Origin: Thermogemmatispora aurantia
Lineage (GTDB): Bacteria; Chloroflexota; Ktedonobacteria; Ktedonobacterales; Ktedonobacteraceae
DNA: 64,000 nt
Assembly: GCF_008974285.1 (NCBI RefSeq)
Contig: NZ_BKZV01000004.1
Coordinates: 44,654-108,653, forward strand
Reading direction: 5' to 3'
Part shown: positions 32,829 to 41,189 of the stretch, piece by piece
Layout: every line of letters begins with the position of its first letter
Numbering within the stretch: the stretch's first letter is position 1
Position numbers and translations under genes: made by a program
Notes under the pieces: generated by a model
The model's database searches: none
Seen by the model: only the letters and a program-made list of their open reading frames with translations
Told to the model about the DNA's origin: nothing

Positions 32829-34664
32829 GTGCGTCGACACCTGCTGCTGACCGCTCTGCGCCGCCGCCAGCGGCTGCTCGCTCTCAGGCCGGCCTCGCCG
32901 CTGCGGCGCTCCCTGGAGCGGCACCGCGCTCTGGCTGCCGCCCTCGGCCTGACAGCCCTGGCCGCCGATGACCGACCTCAGCAGCCTCTGGCAACAGGAC
33001 AGCCGCTCTGGTCTCCACGCCTGCTGGCCGCCCGGCAACCCATCGGCGAGGCGCCACCGCTAGTGTCCCCCCTGCCAGAGGAAGGGGAGCAAGCGCCTGC
33101 CGCTCCCTGGCCTTGGCCTCCAGAGCAGCTGACTCCGACAGAGACAATACCGGCGCCGGCTGCGGGGGAGGACCAGCCCCGAGCGGCTGCCACTGCCGAC
33201 GAGGAGGAGCTGGCAGCCCCGCCCAGGCCAGACGAGAACCAGCGACAGGAGGCCGGGCCTCTGACCTCGCCGCCGCTGCCGGCGACGCCTCCGGTAGGCC
33301 ACGCGCGGGTGATCGAGCTGGGTGCAGCCAGTACACCCTATGATACTATTGCCCTGGATGCACCCGAAAGTGACCTCGCCAGGATCGGCCAGAGTCTGCC
33401 GGCCTCCCCTGGTTCAACCTCTGACTCTGAGGTGGCGGCAGCGCCGGAACTGCCCAATGAGGCGGCTCAGCTCTTCCGGCCCCGTCTGGACGAGGCTGAA
33501 CGCTCGCCACAGAGCTGGCTCAGGCGCCTGGTGGAACAGGCCCAACGCGAACAGAGGCAACCAGCACAGAGGCAACCGGCTAAGGGCGCGGAGCCGGACC
33601 AGGAACCTGATCGCATGACAGGACCGGCCCGGCCAGCGGGCGCTGCCAGCGCCTTCCAGGCAAACACCCAGGCGCCTGCTCAGCCATCGCTCCCTCCGCT
33701 CACTGCCGGTCTCCAGAGGGAGCGGCCTGCAGCAGCTGCTGCGACACAACGCTCCTCGTCGAGTCCAGCAGGAGGTCCCAGGAACGCAGAGCCGCCGGCC
33801 CTCATCGCCCGCCGCTTCCTCAAGCCGCTCGTGGGCATTGACCTGGCGGAGGTTGCGCTCTATCGCGATGCCCGGGCCGCTCGCGCCACAGCAGCCCACG
33901 CTGCGGAGGCGCTCAGCGATGCTGACACGATCGAGCTGGCTCCCCAGGAGGAGCAAACCACGCCAGAGGGCCTCGGCCTGCTGGCTCATGAGCTGACGCA
34001 CATCATGCGCCGGCGCAGGCCGCGCTTCCTGCCGCCGATCATCCGCCCGGCGCCCATGTCCGAAGCGGGAGAGCCCGCCGAACCAGCCCCAGCCATCCCA
34101 CTCGCTGATGAAGAGCAGGTGGCCCTTGCTGTCGAGCGCCGCGTCCGCCAGCAGGCACGGACGGCTTTCGCGGTGACCGCTTCACCGGTGCCGCCAGCGC
34201 CCATGACCGCGACGGAGCCGTCCACCCTCAACGCGGGTCGAACACCCGAGGGCGAGGACGCCAACCAGGGCGAGCGTGGCATCTGGGGCAATCTTCCTGC
34301 TCCCTGGGAGCCACTACCGGCCTGGCTGACCGCGCCGGCTTCTTCCGGCAGCCCGCCCGCGAGCGAGACGACGTCAGGTGCAAGCCTTTCTTCGGCACCG
34401 CTCGCACCGCCGCCCCCGGCGTTCACCCCCAACCAGCCGCTCCCTGTCTCAGCCAACGGGAGCGCTCTCCCGGAGGAGCAAAGTGGCAGCAGCCGCGCCG
34501 GCGTCGAGCGCAGCCTGGCCACACCTGTCGGGGACCAGGGTGAAGGGCAGTCAGCCATGCCAGCCGCTCGCCCACCGGAGCCGGATCTCGACGCCCTGGC
34601 GCGCCAGGTCTATACCCTGCTCAAGCGCCGCCTGAGCGCCGAGCAGCGCCGCCTGCTCTCATAA
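32829..34664 (+). CDS. Long Pro/Ala-rich protein with a divergent DUF4157 domain, unknown role in eCIS
   Basis: 611 residues from GTG 32829 after GACGGAGGAGG. The first 320 residues are rich in Pro, Ala, Glu and Gln and look disordered. At about 330-400 lies a divergent DUF4157-like domain (FLKPLVGIDLAEVALYRDAR, then LGLLAHELTHIM with HELTH near 387). A second disordered stretch follows, ending in the helix PDLDALARQVYTLLKRRLSA. It sits among structural genes, between tube 2 and the LysM spacer. It could be a cargo adaptor, a cargo, or take the place of a tape measure, which was not recognised elsewhere in the locus. Confidence 0.7.
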   Translation: MRRHLLLTALRRRQRLLALRPASPLRRSLERHRALAAALGLTALAADDRPQQPLATGQPLWSPRLLAARQPIGEAPPLVSPLPEEGEQAPAAPWPWPPEQLTPTETIPAPAAGEDQPRAAATADEEELAAPPRPDENQRQEAGPLTSPPLPATPPVGHARVIELGAASTPYDTIALDAPESDLARIGQSLPASPGSTSDSEVAAAPELPNEAAQLFRPRLDEAERSPQSWLRRLVEQAQREQRQPAQRQPAKGAEPDQEPDRMTGPARPAGAASAFQANTQAPAQPSLPPLTAGLQRERPAAAAATQRSSSSPAGGPRNAEPPALIARRFLKPLVGIDLAEVALYRDARAARATAAHAAEALSDADTIELAPQEEQTTPEGLGLLAHELTHIMRRRRPRFLPPIIRPAPMSEAGEPAEPAPAIPLADEEQVALAVERRVRQQARTAFAVTASPVPPAPMTATEPSTLNAGRTPEGEDANQGERGIWGNLPAPWEPLPAWLTAPASSGSPPASETTSGASLSSAPLAPPPPAFTPNQPLPVSANGSALPEEQSGSSRAGVERSLATPVGDQGEGQSAMPAARPPEPDLDALARQVYTLLKRRLSAEQRRLLS

Positions 34665-34700
34665 AAAAGGAAGCAAGGCGATCAAGGAAGGAGTGCAGCC

Positions 34701-35411
34701 ATGCAAAGTAGCCCGCTGGCCCTGGCCACCATCGTCGACCATGATCACGGCAGCAGCGTCGAATGCATGTTTAATCCCAAGGAATACACCTTTAGCAAGC
34801 AGAACTCGTGGACTGCCAAAGAGAGCAAGGGCACCAACATCGCCCGCCTGGAATTTGGCAGCGGCCAGCCCACCACGCTGCAGATGCAGCTCTTCTTTGA
34901 CACCTATACCAACATCAAAAGCAACGGCGAAGGAGGCGGCTCCAAAGACGTACGCAAAGCCTACACCGAAAAAATCTGGAACATGATGAAAGTTGATCCG
35001 GCGCTTGGGCCGCTGGGAGGTCGAGGAGGAGGCGCCAAACATAAGAAAGGGCGGCCTCCGGTCGTCAGCTTCCAATGGGGGGCCGTCTGGAGCTTCAAAG
35101 CTGTCATCACCAACATCCGCGAGCGTTTCACCCTCTTCCTGCCCGATGGCACGCCGGTGCGCTCCACCCTGGACGTCACCTTTCAGCAAGTGCAGGACAA
35201 AGACGACTACCCGGCGACCAACCCCACGTCGGGCGGTGTCGGGGGAGAGCGCGTCTGGCGCGTCTGCGAAGGCGACACCCTGGCCTGGATCGCCTACAAA
35301 GAGTACGGCGACCCCAACCGCTGGCGCCTGATCGCCGAAGCCAACCGCCTGACCCGTGTGCGGCAGCTCACGCCAGGTCTGCTGCTGGAGATCCCCAATG
35401 CCACAGAATGA
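34701..35411 (+). CDS. Baseplate spacer protein with LysM domain (Pvc7-like)
   Basis: 236 residues. The N-terminal part (VECMFNPKEYTFSKQNSW, LEFGSGQPTTLQMQLFFDTY) is the CIS tube/baseplate family. The C-terminus is a LysM domain (VCEGDTLAWIAYKEYGDPNR, then LTPGLLLEIPN). In phage T4 the counterpart is gp53, and in PVC-like systems the homologue links hub and inner baseplate. The gene overlaps the hub gene by 14 bp. Confidence 0.9.
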   Translation: MQSSPLALATIVDHDHGSSVECMFNPKEYTFSKQNSWTAKESKGTNIARLEFGSGQPTTLQMQLFFDTYTNIKSNGEGGGSKDVRKAYTEKIWNMMKVDPALGPLGGRGGGAKHKKGRPPVVSFQWGAVWSFKAVITNIRERFTLFLPDGTPVRSTLDVTFQQVQDKDDYPATNPTSGGVGGERVWRVCEGDTLAWIAYKEYGDPNRWRLIAEANRLTRVRQLTPGLLLEIPNATE

Positions 35412-37089
35412 AAACCTGCTCAGCCTGCTCTCCATCAAAATTGGAGGCGCCGATGTGTCGCCGGACTTCATGAGCGACCTGCTGGAGGTCACCATCGAAA
35501 ATAGCCTCCATCTGCCGGACGTCGCCACCATCGTCCTGCACGACACACGGCTGCACTGGATCGATGACAATAGCCTCCTGCCCGGCCAGAGCGTACAGAT
35601 CGAAGCGCACAGCGGACGGCAATCGAAGCTACTCTTCGATGGTGAAATTGTCGAGATTGAGCCATCCTTTGACGCCAGCAACCAGCAACTGATCATTCGC
35701 GCCTTCGATCGCCTGCACCGTCTGGGGCGCGGAAGCCGGGTGCGCTCCTTTGTCAACGTCAGCGATGAGGACCTGATCAGGAAACTGGCGGCGGAGGCCG
35801 GGCTGCAGGCGCAAGTCCGGGTCGGTGGCCAGGTCCATGACTACATCTTGCAGAGTAATGAGAGCAACCTGGAGTTTCTCCAGCGAAGAGCGGCGGCCCT
35901 GGGCTGCCTGCTCTACGTCCAGGGGAAGACCCTCCACGTGGAGCCGCTCAAGAACGGCGGGGGCCAGCTTGAACTGGAATGGGGGGTCAACCTGCACGAA
36001 TTTGCGCCGCGCCTGACCACCCTTGGCCAGTTCAGCAAAGTCACCGTGCGCGGCTGGGACCCTGCGCAGCGGCGAGCCGTCGTCAGCCAGGCGCAGAACG
36101 GACGGGGAGCGCCCCAGATTGGGCAAGAGCAAAGCGGGGGCGAGCTGGTTCAGCAGGCATTCCAGCTGACAGCGGAAGCGCTCGTCGCCGCGGGGTCGGT
36201 GCGCACCCAGGCCGAGGCGGATCGCCTGGCGCAGGCGGTGGCCGACCGCGCCGCCGGGCGCTTTATCGAAGCCGAAGGAGCCTGCGCTGGCCTGCCCGCC
36301 CTGGTGGCAGGGGTCAGCGTGCGCATCAAAGCCGTGGGCACCCGCTTCAGCGGCACCTACTTCGTCACCAGCACCCTGCACAGCTACAGCGCGCGTCATG
36401 GCTACCTCACCCGCTTCAGCGTCAGCGGCTACCAGCCCGCAACCGTACTGAACCTGCTGGGCGGCGCTGATCCGCGCCAGGCCCTGCCAACGGCCACGCT
36501 CGCTGGACCGCTCTCCACGGGCATGGGCCTGGTCATCGGCATCGTCACCGACAATGACGATCCCGCTGGCTGGGGACGAGTGAAAGTCAAATATCCCTCC
36601 CTCTCGGAGGAACATGCCAGCGGGTGGGCCCGTGTCGTTGTCCCCGGGGGCGGCGCTCAGCGTGGCATCCAGTTCCTGCCCGAGGTCAACGATGAGGTCC
36701 TGGTCGGCTTCCTGGAGGGAGACATCCAGCACCCCTACATCCTGGGCGGCCTCTGGAACGGTCAAGACAGGCCGCCGGAGCCGCAGGCCGCCAGCGGGGG
36801 CCGCGTCCAGAAGCGCCTCCTCCGCTCGCGTACTGGCCACCTCATCACCCTGGACGATAGCGAAGGGGGTGGTGGCATCACCATCAGCGATAGCGCGGGG
36901 AACAGTATCAAGATCGACACCGCCTCCAACAGCCTGCAGATCAGCGTCCAGGGCAACATCAGCCTGAAAGCTCGAGGCTCCCTATCCCTGGAAGCCCAGG
37001 GGCAGGTCCAGCTCAAAGGGCAGGGCGTCAACATCGATGGAGGCGCCGGCGTCGTCACCGTCAAAGGTACAACGATTAATCTGAACTGA
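35398..37089 (+). CDS. Baseplate hub and spike, VgrG-like (Pvc8-like)
   Basis: 563 residues. The first 350 form the gp27-like hub (LLSIKIGGADVSPDFMSDLL, NLEFLQRRAAALGCLLYVQG). An OB-fold gp5-like domain follows (GWGRVKVKYPSLSEEHASGW, FLPEVNDEVLVGFLEGDIQH). The end is a beta-helical needle with repeats such as ITISDSAGNSIKIDTASNSL and LSLEAQGQVQLKGQGVNIDG. The start is ATG 35398 (MPQNENLLSL), inside the end of the LysM gene. It is the tip complex that carries the PAAR protein encoded next. Confidence 0.93.
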   Translation: MPQNENLLSLLSIKIGGADVSPDFMSDLLEVTIENSLHLPDVATIVLHDTRLHWIDDNSLLPGQSVQIEAHSGRQSKLLFDGEIVEIEPSFDASNQQLIIRAFDRLHRLGRGSRVRSFVNVSDEDLIRKLAAEAGLQAQVRVGGQVHDYILQSNESNLEFLQRRAAALGCLLYVQGKTLHVEPLKNGGGQLELEWGVNLHEFAPRLTTLGQFSKVTVRGWDPAQRRAVVSQAQNGRGAPQIGQEQSGGELVQQAFQLTAEALVAAGSVRTQAEADRLAQAVADRAAGRFIEAEGACAGLPALVAGVSVRIKAVGTRFSGTYFVTSTLHSYSARHGYLTRFSVSGYQPATVLNLLGGADPRQALPTATLAGPLSTGMGLVIGIVTDNDDPAGWGRVKVKYPSLSEEHASGWARVVVPGGGAQRGIQFLPEVNDEVLVGFLEGDIQHPYILGGLWNGQDRPPEPQAASGGRVQKRLLRSRTGHLITLDDSEGGGGITISDSAGNSIKIDTASNSLQISVQGNISLKARGSLSLEAQGQVQLKGQGVNIDGGAGVVTVKGTTINLN

Positions 37090-37243
37090 GCGAGCAGAAG
37101 CGAGCGGAAAGGTACTCGTCTGCAGTGCTGCCTGTCCCCGGCAAAAGCATGCCGAAATTGTGAAGCACTGGCGCGTTTTCCTGAAGACAGCGCAAGCGAG
37201 GAACAGAGAAGAGAGCAAATAAAAAAGAGGAGGAACGACCAGC

Positions 37244-37636
37244 ATGGGGCAGCCGGCGGCCAAGCAGGGCGACCAGATCACCGCTGTTGACACCCACATT
37301 GTCCTCATTCCCTCGCCGGGGGGCGCGGTGCCAACGCCGCTGCCGCATCCTTTCGCTGGGATCATCAACGGCAATCTCAGCCCGAATGTCATGATTATGG
37401 GACTGCCAGCGGCTACCCAGGGCAGCACCGCCGACAACATGCCGCCACACATTCCCCAGGGCGGCCCCTTCCAGCGTCCTCCAAGCAACCGTGGGGTCAT
37501 CATCAACGGCAGCGCCACCGTCCTGATCAATGGCAAGCCAGCGGCACGCAGCGGAGACACCGCCATGACCTGCAACGATCCTGCTGATATGCCAGTGGGG
37601 ACCGTCGTGGCCACGGGCACCGTGCTCATCGGCTAG
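37244..37636 (+). CDS. PAAR-repeat spike tip protein (Pvc10-like)
   Basis: 130 residues, with PAAR-type units (MGQPAAKQGDQI, ATVLINGKPAARSGDTAMTC). PAAR proteins form a sharp cone, usually holding a metal ion, on the end of the spike. There is no extension that would make it an effector. The ATG follows AAAGAGGAGG. The preceding 150 bp hold no gene. Confidence 0.9.
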   Translation: MGQPAAKQGDQITAVDTHIVLIPSPGGAVPTPLPHPFAGIINGNLSPNVMIMGLPAATQGSTADNMPPHIPQGGPFQRPPSNRGVIINGSATVLINGKPAARSGDTAMTCNDPADMPVGTVVATGTVLIG

Positions 37637-37753
37637 GGGGACAGCAGAGGCAGCGCTGGCCGTGACGAGCCGCCGGTACCGGCGGGTGGGGCAGGGCAGA
37701 GCAGAGCTGCACCAGGCAGATAGAAGGTCAAAGAAAAGAGAGGAACGAGCACT

Positions 37754-38188
37754 ATGCGCGATTTTCTTGGAACCGGCTGGGCGTTCCCGATTCACATCGA
37801 TGCCCACGGGCGCATCGCGCTGGCGCGGCAGGAGCGCGATATCGAGGAAGCCATCCGCATTATCCTGCTGACGCCCAAGGGGCAGCGCGTGATGCGGCCT
37901 GAATTCGGCTGCCAGATTCACGAGCTGCTGTTTGCGCCCAACAACGCCACCACCTGCGGCCTGGCCGCCTACTATGTAGAAGATGCTCTGGGCATGTGGG
38001 AGCCGCGCATCAGCGTCCTCAACGTGGAGGCGCGTCCCGATCCTGCCGAACCGGGGCGCCTGCTTATTGACATCCGCTATGAAATCAAGGCCACCCATGA
38101 CCGCCGCTCGCTTGTCTTCCCCTTCTACCGCATTCCGGGCGAGGGCGAGAGCGAGCCGGCGGGGACCACTGGCCAGAGGGAGGGCTAA
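37754..38188 (+). CDS. Baseplate wedge protein, gp25/GPW family (Pvc9-like)
   Basis: 144 residues. Typical gp25 features are LGTGWAFPIHIDAHGRIALA, IEEAIRIILLTPKGQRVMRP and EFGCQIHELLF, with the EFG motif that starts the sheath-nucleating strand. It joins the baseplate wedge to the first sheath ring. It is followed after 5 bp by the baseplate J gene. Confidence 0.94.
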   Translation: MRDFLGTGWAFPIHIDAHGRIALARQERDIEEAIRIILLTPKGQRVMRPEFGCQIHELLFAPNNATTCGLAAYYVEDALGMWEPRISVLNVEARPDPAEPGRLLIDIRYEIKATHDRRSLVFPFYRIPGEGESEPAGTTGQREG

Positions 38189-38193
38189 CCATC

Positions 38194-40194
38194 ATGCCGC
38201 TGCCTGCGCCAAAGCTAGACGATCGCCACTTTCAAGACATCGTTGATCAGGCCAAGCTGCTCATTCCCCACTATTGCCGCGAGTGGACCGACCACAACGT
38301 CAGCGACCCGGGCGTGACCCTGATCGAACTCTTCGCCTGGATGACCGACATGCTGCTCTATCGCGTCAACCAGGTACCAGACAAGAACTATATCAAATTT
38401 CTGGAACTGATCGGCATTCGGCTGGAGCCGCCGCGAGCGGCGACCGTGCCCATTACCTTTTATCTGTCCGCGGCGCAGCCGACGGAGATCACCATTCCCG
38501 CCGATACCGAAGTCGCCACCGTGCGTACCGAGAGCAGCCCGGCCATCATCTTCACCACGGAGCAGCCGCTGACCGTGCGTCCACCGCGGCTCATCGACAC
38601 CTTCACGCGCAACGCCAGCCAGGGCAGCAACTGGCTACGCCACAACCTGCCGCCCGAGGGAGTGCGCGGGCGCGAGAAGCGTGTTGCCCTTTTTCCGCAG
38701 AAGCCGGCCCCGGGCGATGCCTTTCTGCTGGCTTTTGAGAACGACCTGAGCAATCACCTGCTGGCCCTGGTCGTGGACTGCGAGCGCGCCGGTGGGGCGG
38801 GCGTCGACCCGACGAAGCCGCCGCTGACCTGGCAGGTCTGGCAAGGGCGGGCCGCGCGCTGGGTGAATTGCGAGCTCGAATACGACGGCACCGGCGGCTT
38901 CAACGAAGCCGGTGAGATCATCCTCCATCTGCCGGAGATGGTACGCTCTGAGTTCGCAGGCGTCACCGGCTACTGGCTGCGCTGCCGACTGACCGAGGCG
39001 CAAGGAGGACCGGGGTCCTATCAGGTTTCGCCGGTACTACGCCGGCTGCGCGTCGAGGCTCGCGGGGGGACCGTCAATGCGCGCCATGCCATCACTGCCA
39101 AAGAGGAAGTGCTAGGTGTCAGCGATGGCACCCCGGGCCAGGTCTTTCAGCTCCAGCATACCCCCATTCTGGCCCTCGATCCACAACAAGAATATCTGGT
39201 CAGCGAGCCGCCGGGCGACAAGCCCCAGATCTGGCACGAGATCGAAGACTTTGCCGAATCCGGTCCTGACGATCGCCATTTCACCCTCGATAAGCTCGAC
39301 GGCACGCTCACGCTCGGGCCGGCCCTCCTGCAGCCCGACGGCACTGTCTACCGCTTTGGCCGTGTCCCTGAGAAAGGGAGCCTGCTGGTCTTCAAGCGCT
39401 ATCGCTACGGGGGAGGCGTGGTCGGCAATGTCGCGCGTGGCACCCTGACGGTCCTCAAGACCTCGATCCCCTATGTAGCCCACGTCACCAACCGGACCGC
39501 CGCCGTTGGTGGGCGCGATGCCCAGAGCCTGGAGGAGGCCCGGCTGCGAGCGCCCCAGAAGCTGCGCGCACGCACTCGGGCCGTGACCGCCGACGATTAC
39601 GAGTATCTGGCCTGCCAGGTGCCTGGGGTAGCGCGCGCACGCTGTCTGGCCCCCGGCCCCCAGCCGGGCGGACGTGGTGATCCGCGTCCAGGGCAGGTCT
39701 TTGTCATCGTCCTGCCCCAGGTTGATCAACCCGAAGGACCCCTGGTGCCGGAGCAGCTGGCGCTCTCCGCCGAGCTGCGCAGCGCCGTTCTCTCCTATCT
39801 CCAGCCCCGGCGTCTGCTCGGCACCGCCCTGGAGGTCCATTCACCCCACTATGTGAGCGTCTCAGTTCAGGCCGAGCTGCGCGTCGCGGAACACAGCGAT
39901 CCCGCCCTGATCGAGGCGGTCCAGCAAGAGGCCCTGGAGGCCCTGCGGCGCTACCTCAATCCCTATCTCGGGGGACCACGCGGCAACGGCTGGCCCTTCG
40001 GGCGCGCGCTCAACCGTTCCGAGCTATACGGACTTTTGCAGCGTATTGAGCATGTTGAGTATGTGGAGAATCTGGTCATCAGCGTTAGCGAAGCGGGAGC
40101 GGCGGAGAAGCCCCTGCCGGCGAATCAGCAGACGGTCCAGATTCCCCGTCACGGTCTCATCTGTTCCGGGCAACATCAGATAAAGGTGCGCTGA
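38194..40194 (+). CDS. Baseplate J-like wedge protein (Pvc11-like)
   Basis: 666 residues. The N-terminal segment has HYCREWTDHNVSDPGVTLIE and LFAWMTDMLLYRVNQVPDKN, found in eCIS baseplate J proteins. The C-terminal part has ARTRAVTADDYEYLACQVPG and the following VFVIVLPQ strand of the gpJ/gp6 fold. It forms the ring of the baseplate together with the tail protein I encoded next, which starts 5 bp downstream. Confidence 0.93.
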   Translation: MPLPAPKLDDRHFQDIVDQAKLLIPHYCREWTDHNVSDPGVTLIELFAWMTDMLLYRVNQVPDKNYIKFLELIGIRLEPPRAATVPITFYLSAAQPTEITIPADTEVATVRTESSPAIIFTTEQPLTVRPPRLIDTFTRNASQGSNWLRHNLPPEGVRGREKRVALFPQKPAPGDAFLLAFENDLSNHLLALVVDCERAGGAGVDPTKPPLTWQVWQGRAARWVNCELEYDGTGGFNEAGEIILHLPEMVRSEFAGVTGYWLRCRLTEAQGGPGSYQVSPVLRRLRVEARGGTVNARHAITAKEEVLGVSDGTPGQVFQLQHTPILALDPQQEYLVSEPPGDKPQIWHEIEDFAESGPDDRHFTLDKLDGTLTLGPALLQPDGTVYRFGRVPEKGSLLVFKRYRYGGGVVGNVARGTLTVLKTSIPYVAHVTNRTAAVGGRDAQSLEEARLRAPQKLRARTRAVTADDYEYLACQVPGVARARCLAPGPQPGGRGDPRPGQVFVIVLPQVDQPEGPLVPEQLALSAELRSAVLSYLQPRRLLGTALEVHSPHYVSVSVQAELRVAEHSDPALIEAVQQEALEALRRYLNPYLGGPRGNGWPFGRALNRSELYGLLQRIEHVEYVENLVISVSEAGAAEKPLPANQQTVQIPRHGLICSGQHQIKVR

Positions 40195-40199
40195 GAGAG

Positions 40200-41189
40200 A
40201 TGGCCACGCCACAGCTTGTTGTCCGCCTGCAGGGCGACATCATCAAGACGGTGCCCCTGACGACGCCGGTGTTGCGCATTGGGCGGGGACCGGAGAGCGA
40301 TCTGATGCTTGATCATCAGATCATCTCGCGCCACCACGCTGAGCTGCGCCTGACACCCCAGGGCTGCCTTCTGACAGACCTGGGCAGCTCGAACGGGACC
40401 CTGGTGGGTCAGCAGCGCCTGCTGCCGCATCAGCCCTACTTGCTGCGCGATGGGGCGAGCTTTCAGATTGGTCCCTATCTGCTCACCTATGAGGCGGAGG
40501 CGGGGACGGCCCCACGCCTGCCGACACCGGCGCAGGAGCAGCCTCCGAAGACCACGGCGGAGCCGCTGGCAGCCGGGTCGGCTGAAGCAGAAAAGAGAGC
40601 AGCAGAGGCGCGGCCTCCAACGCCAGTCGTGCCGCCGCGTGCGACAGTGCGTCCCGCCGCTGCGCAGGCAGCGCGGCCTGTCACGCCCCTGAGCACGCCG
40701 CCCGGGCCAAGTATCGGTGGCCTCTATCTGCGCTATCTCCCCGACATCTACCAGGAGAGCGATTTTCTGCAGCGTTTCCTCCACATCTTTGAAGACATCT
40801 GGGAGCCATTGGAGCAGCGCCAGGATCATATTGAGATGTACTTTGATGCGCGCACCTGCCCGACGCGCTTCCTGCCCTGGCTGGCGAGCTGGCTGGACAT
40901 TCCGCTCAATCCCCACTGGCCGGAGGCGCGTCAGCGGCGTCTGCTGGCTGAAGCCTGGGAACTGTATAGTTGGCGCGGTACCCTCTATGGACTCAAACGC
41001 ATGATTGAAGTCTGCACTGGACTACAGCCTGAGATCTTTGAGAAGCCGGAAGAGCCATTTATCTTTCATGTACGTGTCAGGCTGGCCCCGGGGGTGGGCG
41101 GTGAGCTAGTTGATCGTGCCTTCCTGGAAGAGCTGATTCAGTTACACAAGCCAGCGCATGCCGGGTACATACTGGAGGTCATCCCATGA
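40200..41189 (+). CDS. FHA domain fused to a tail protein I-like baseplate protein (Pvc12-like)
   Basis: 329 residues. Residues about 5-100 are a forkhead-associated domain, with the phospho-threonine binding motifs LRIGRGPESD, ISRHHAE and LGSSNGTLV. A Pro/Ala linker of about 75 residues follows. The C-terminal 150 residues are a phage tail protein I domain (LYLRYLPDIYQESDFLQRFL, FLPWLASWLDIPLNPHWPEA, YSWRGTLYGLKRMIEVCTGL). FHA domains bind phosphorylated threonine. The gene overlaps the Ser/Thr kinase gene by four bases, so the baseplate protein is a likely target or docking point of that kinase. Confidence 0.92.
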   Translation: MATPQLVVRLQGDIIKTVPLTTPVLRIGRGPESDLMLDHQIISRHHAELRLTPQGCLLTDLGSSNGTLVGQQRLLPHQPYLLRDGASFQIGPYLLTYEAEAGTAPRLPTPAQEQPPKTTAEPLAAGSAEAEKRAAEARPPTPVVPPRATVRPAAAQAARPVTPLSTPPGPSIGGLYLRYLPDIYQESDFLQRFLHIFEDIWEPLEQRQDHIEMYFDARTCPTRFLPWLASWLDIPLNPHWPEARQRRLLAEAWELYSWRGTLYGLKRMIEVCTGLQPEIFEKPEEPFIFHVRVRLAPGVGGELVDRAFLEELIQLHKPAHAGYILEVIP

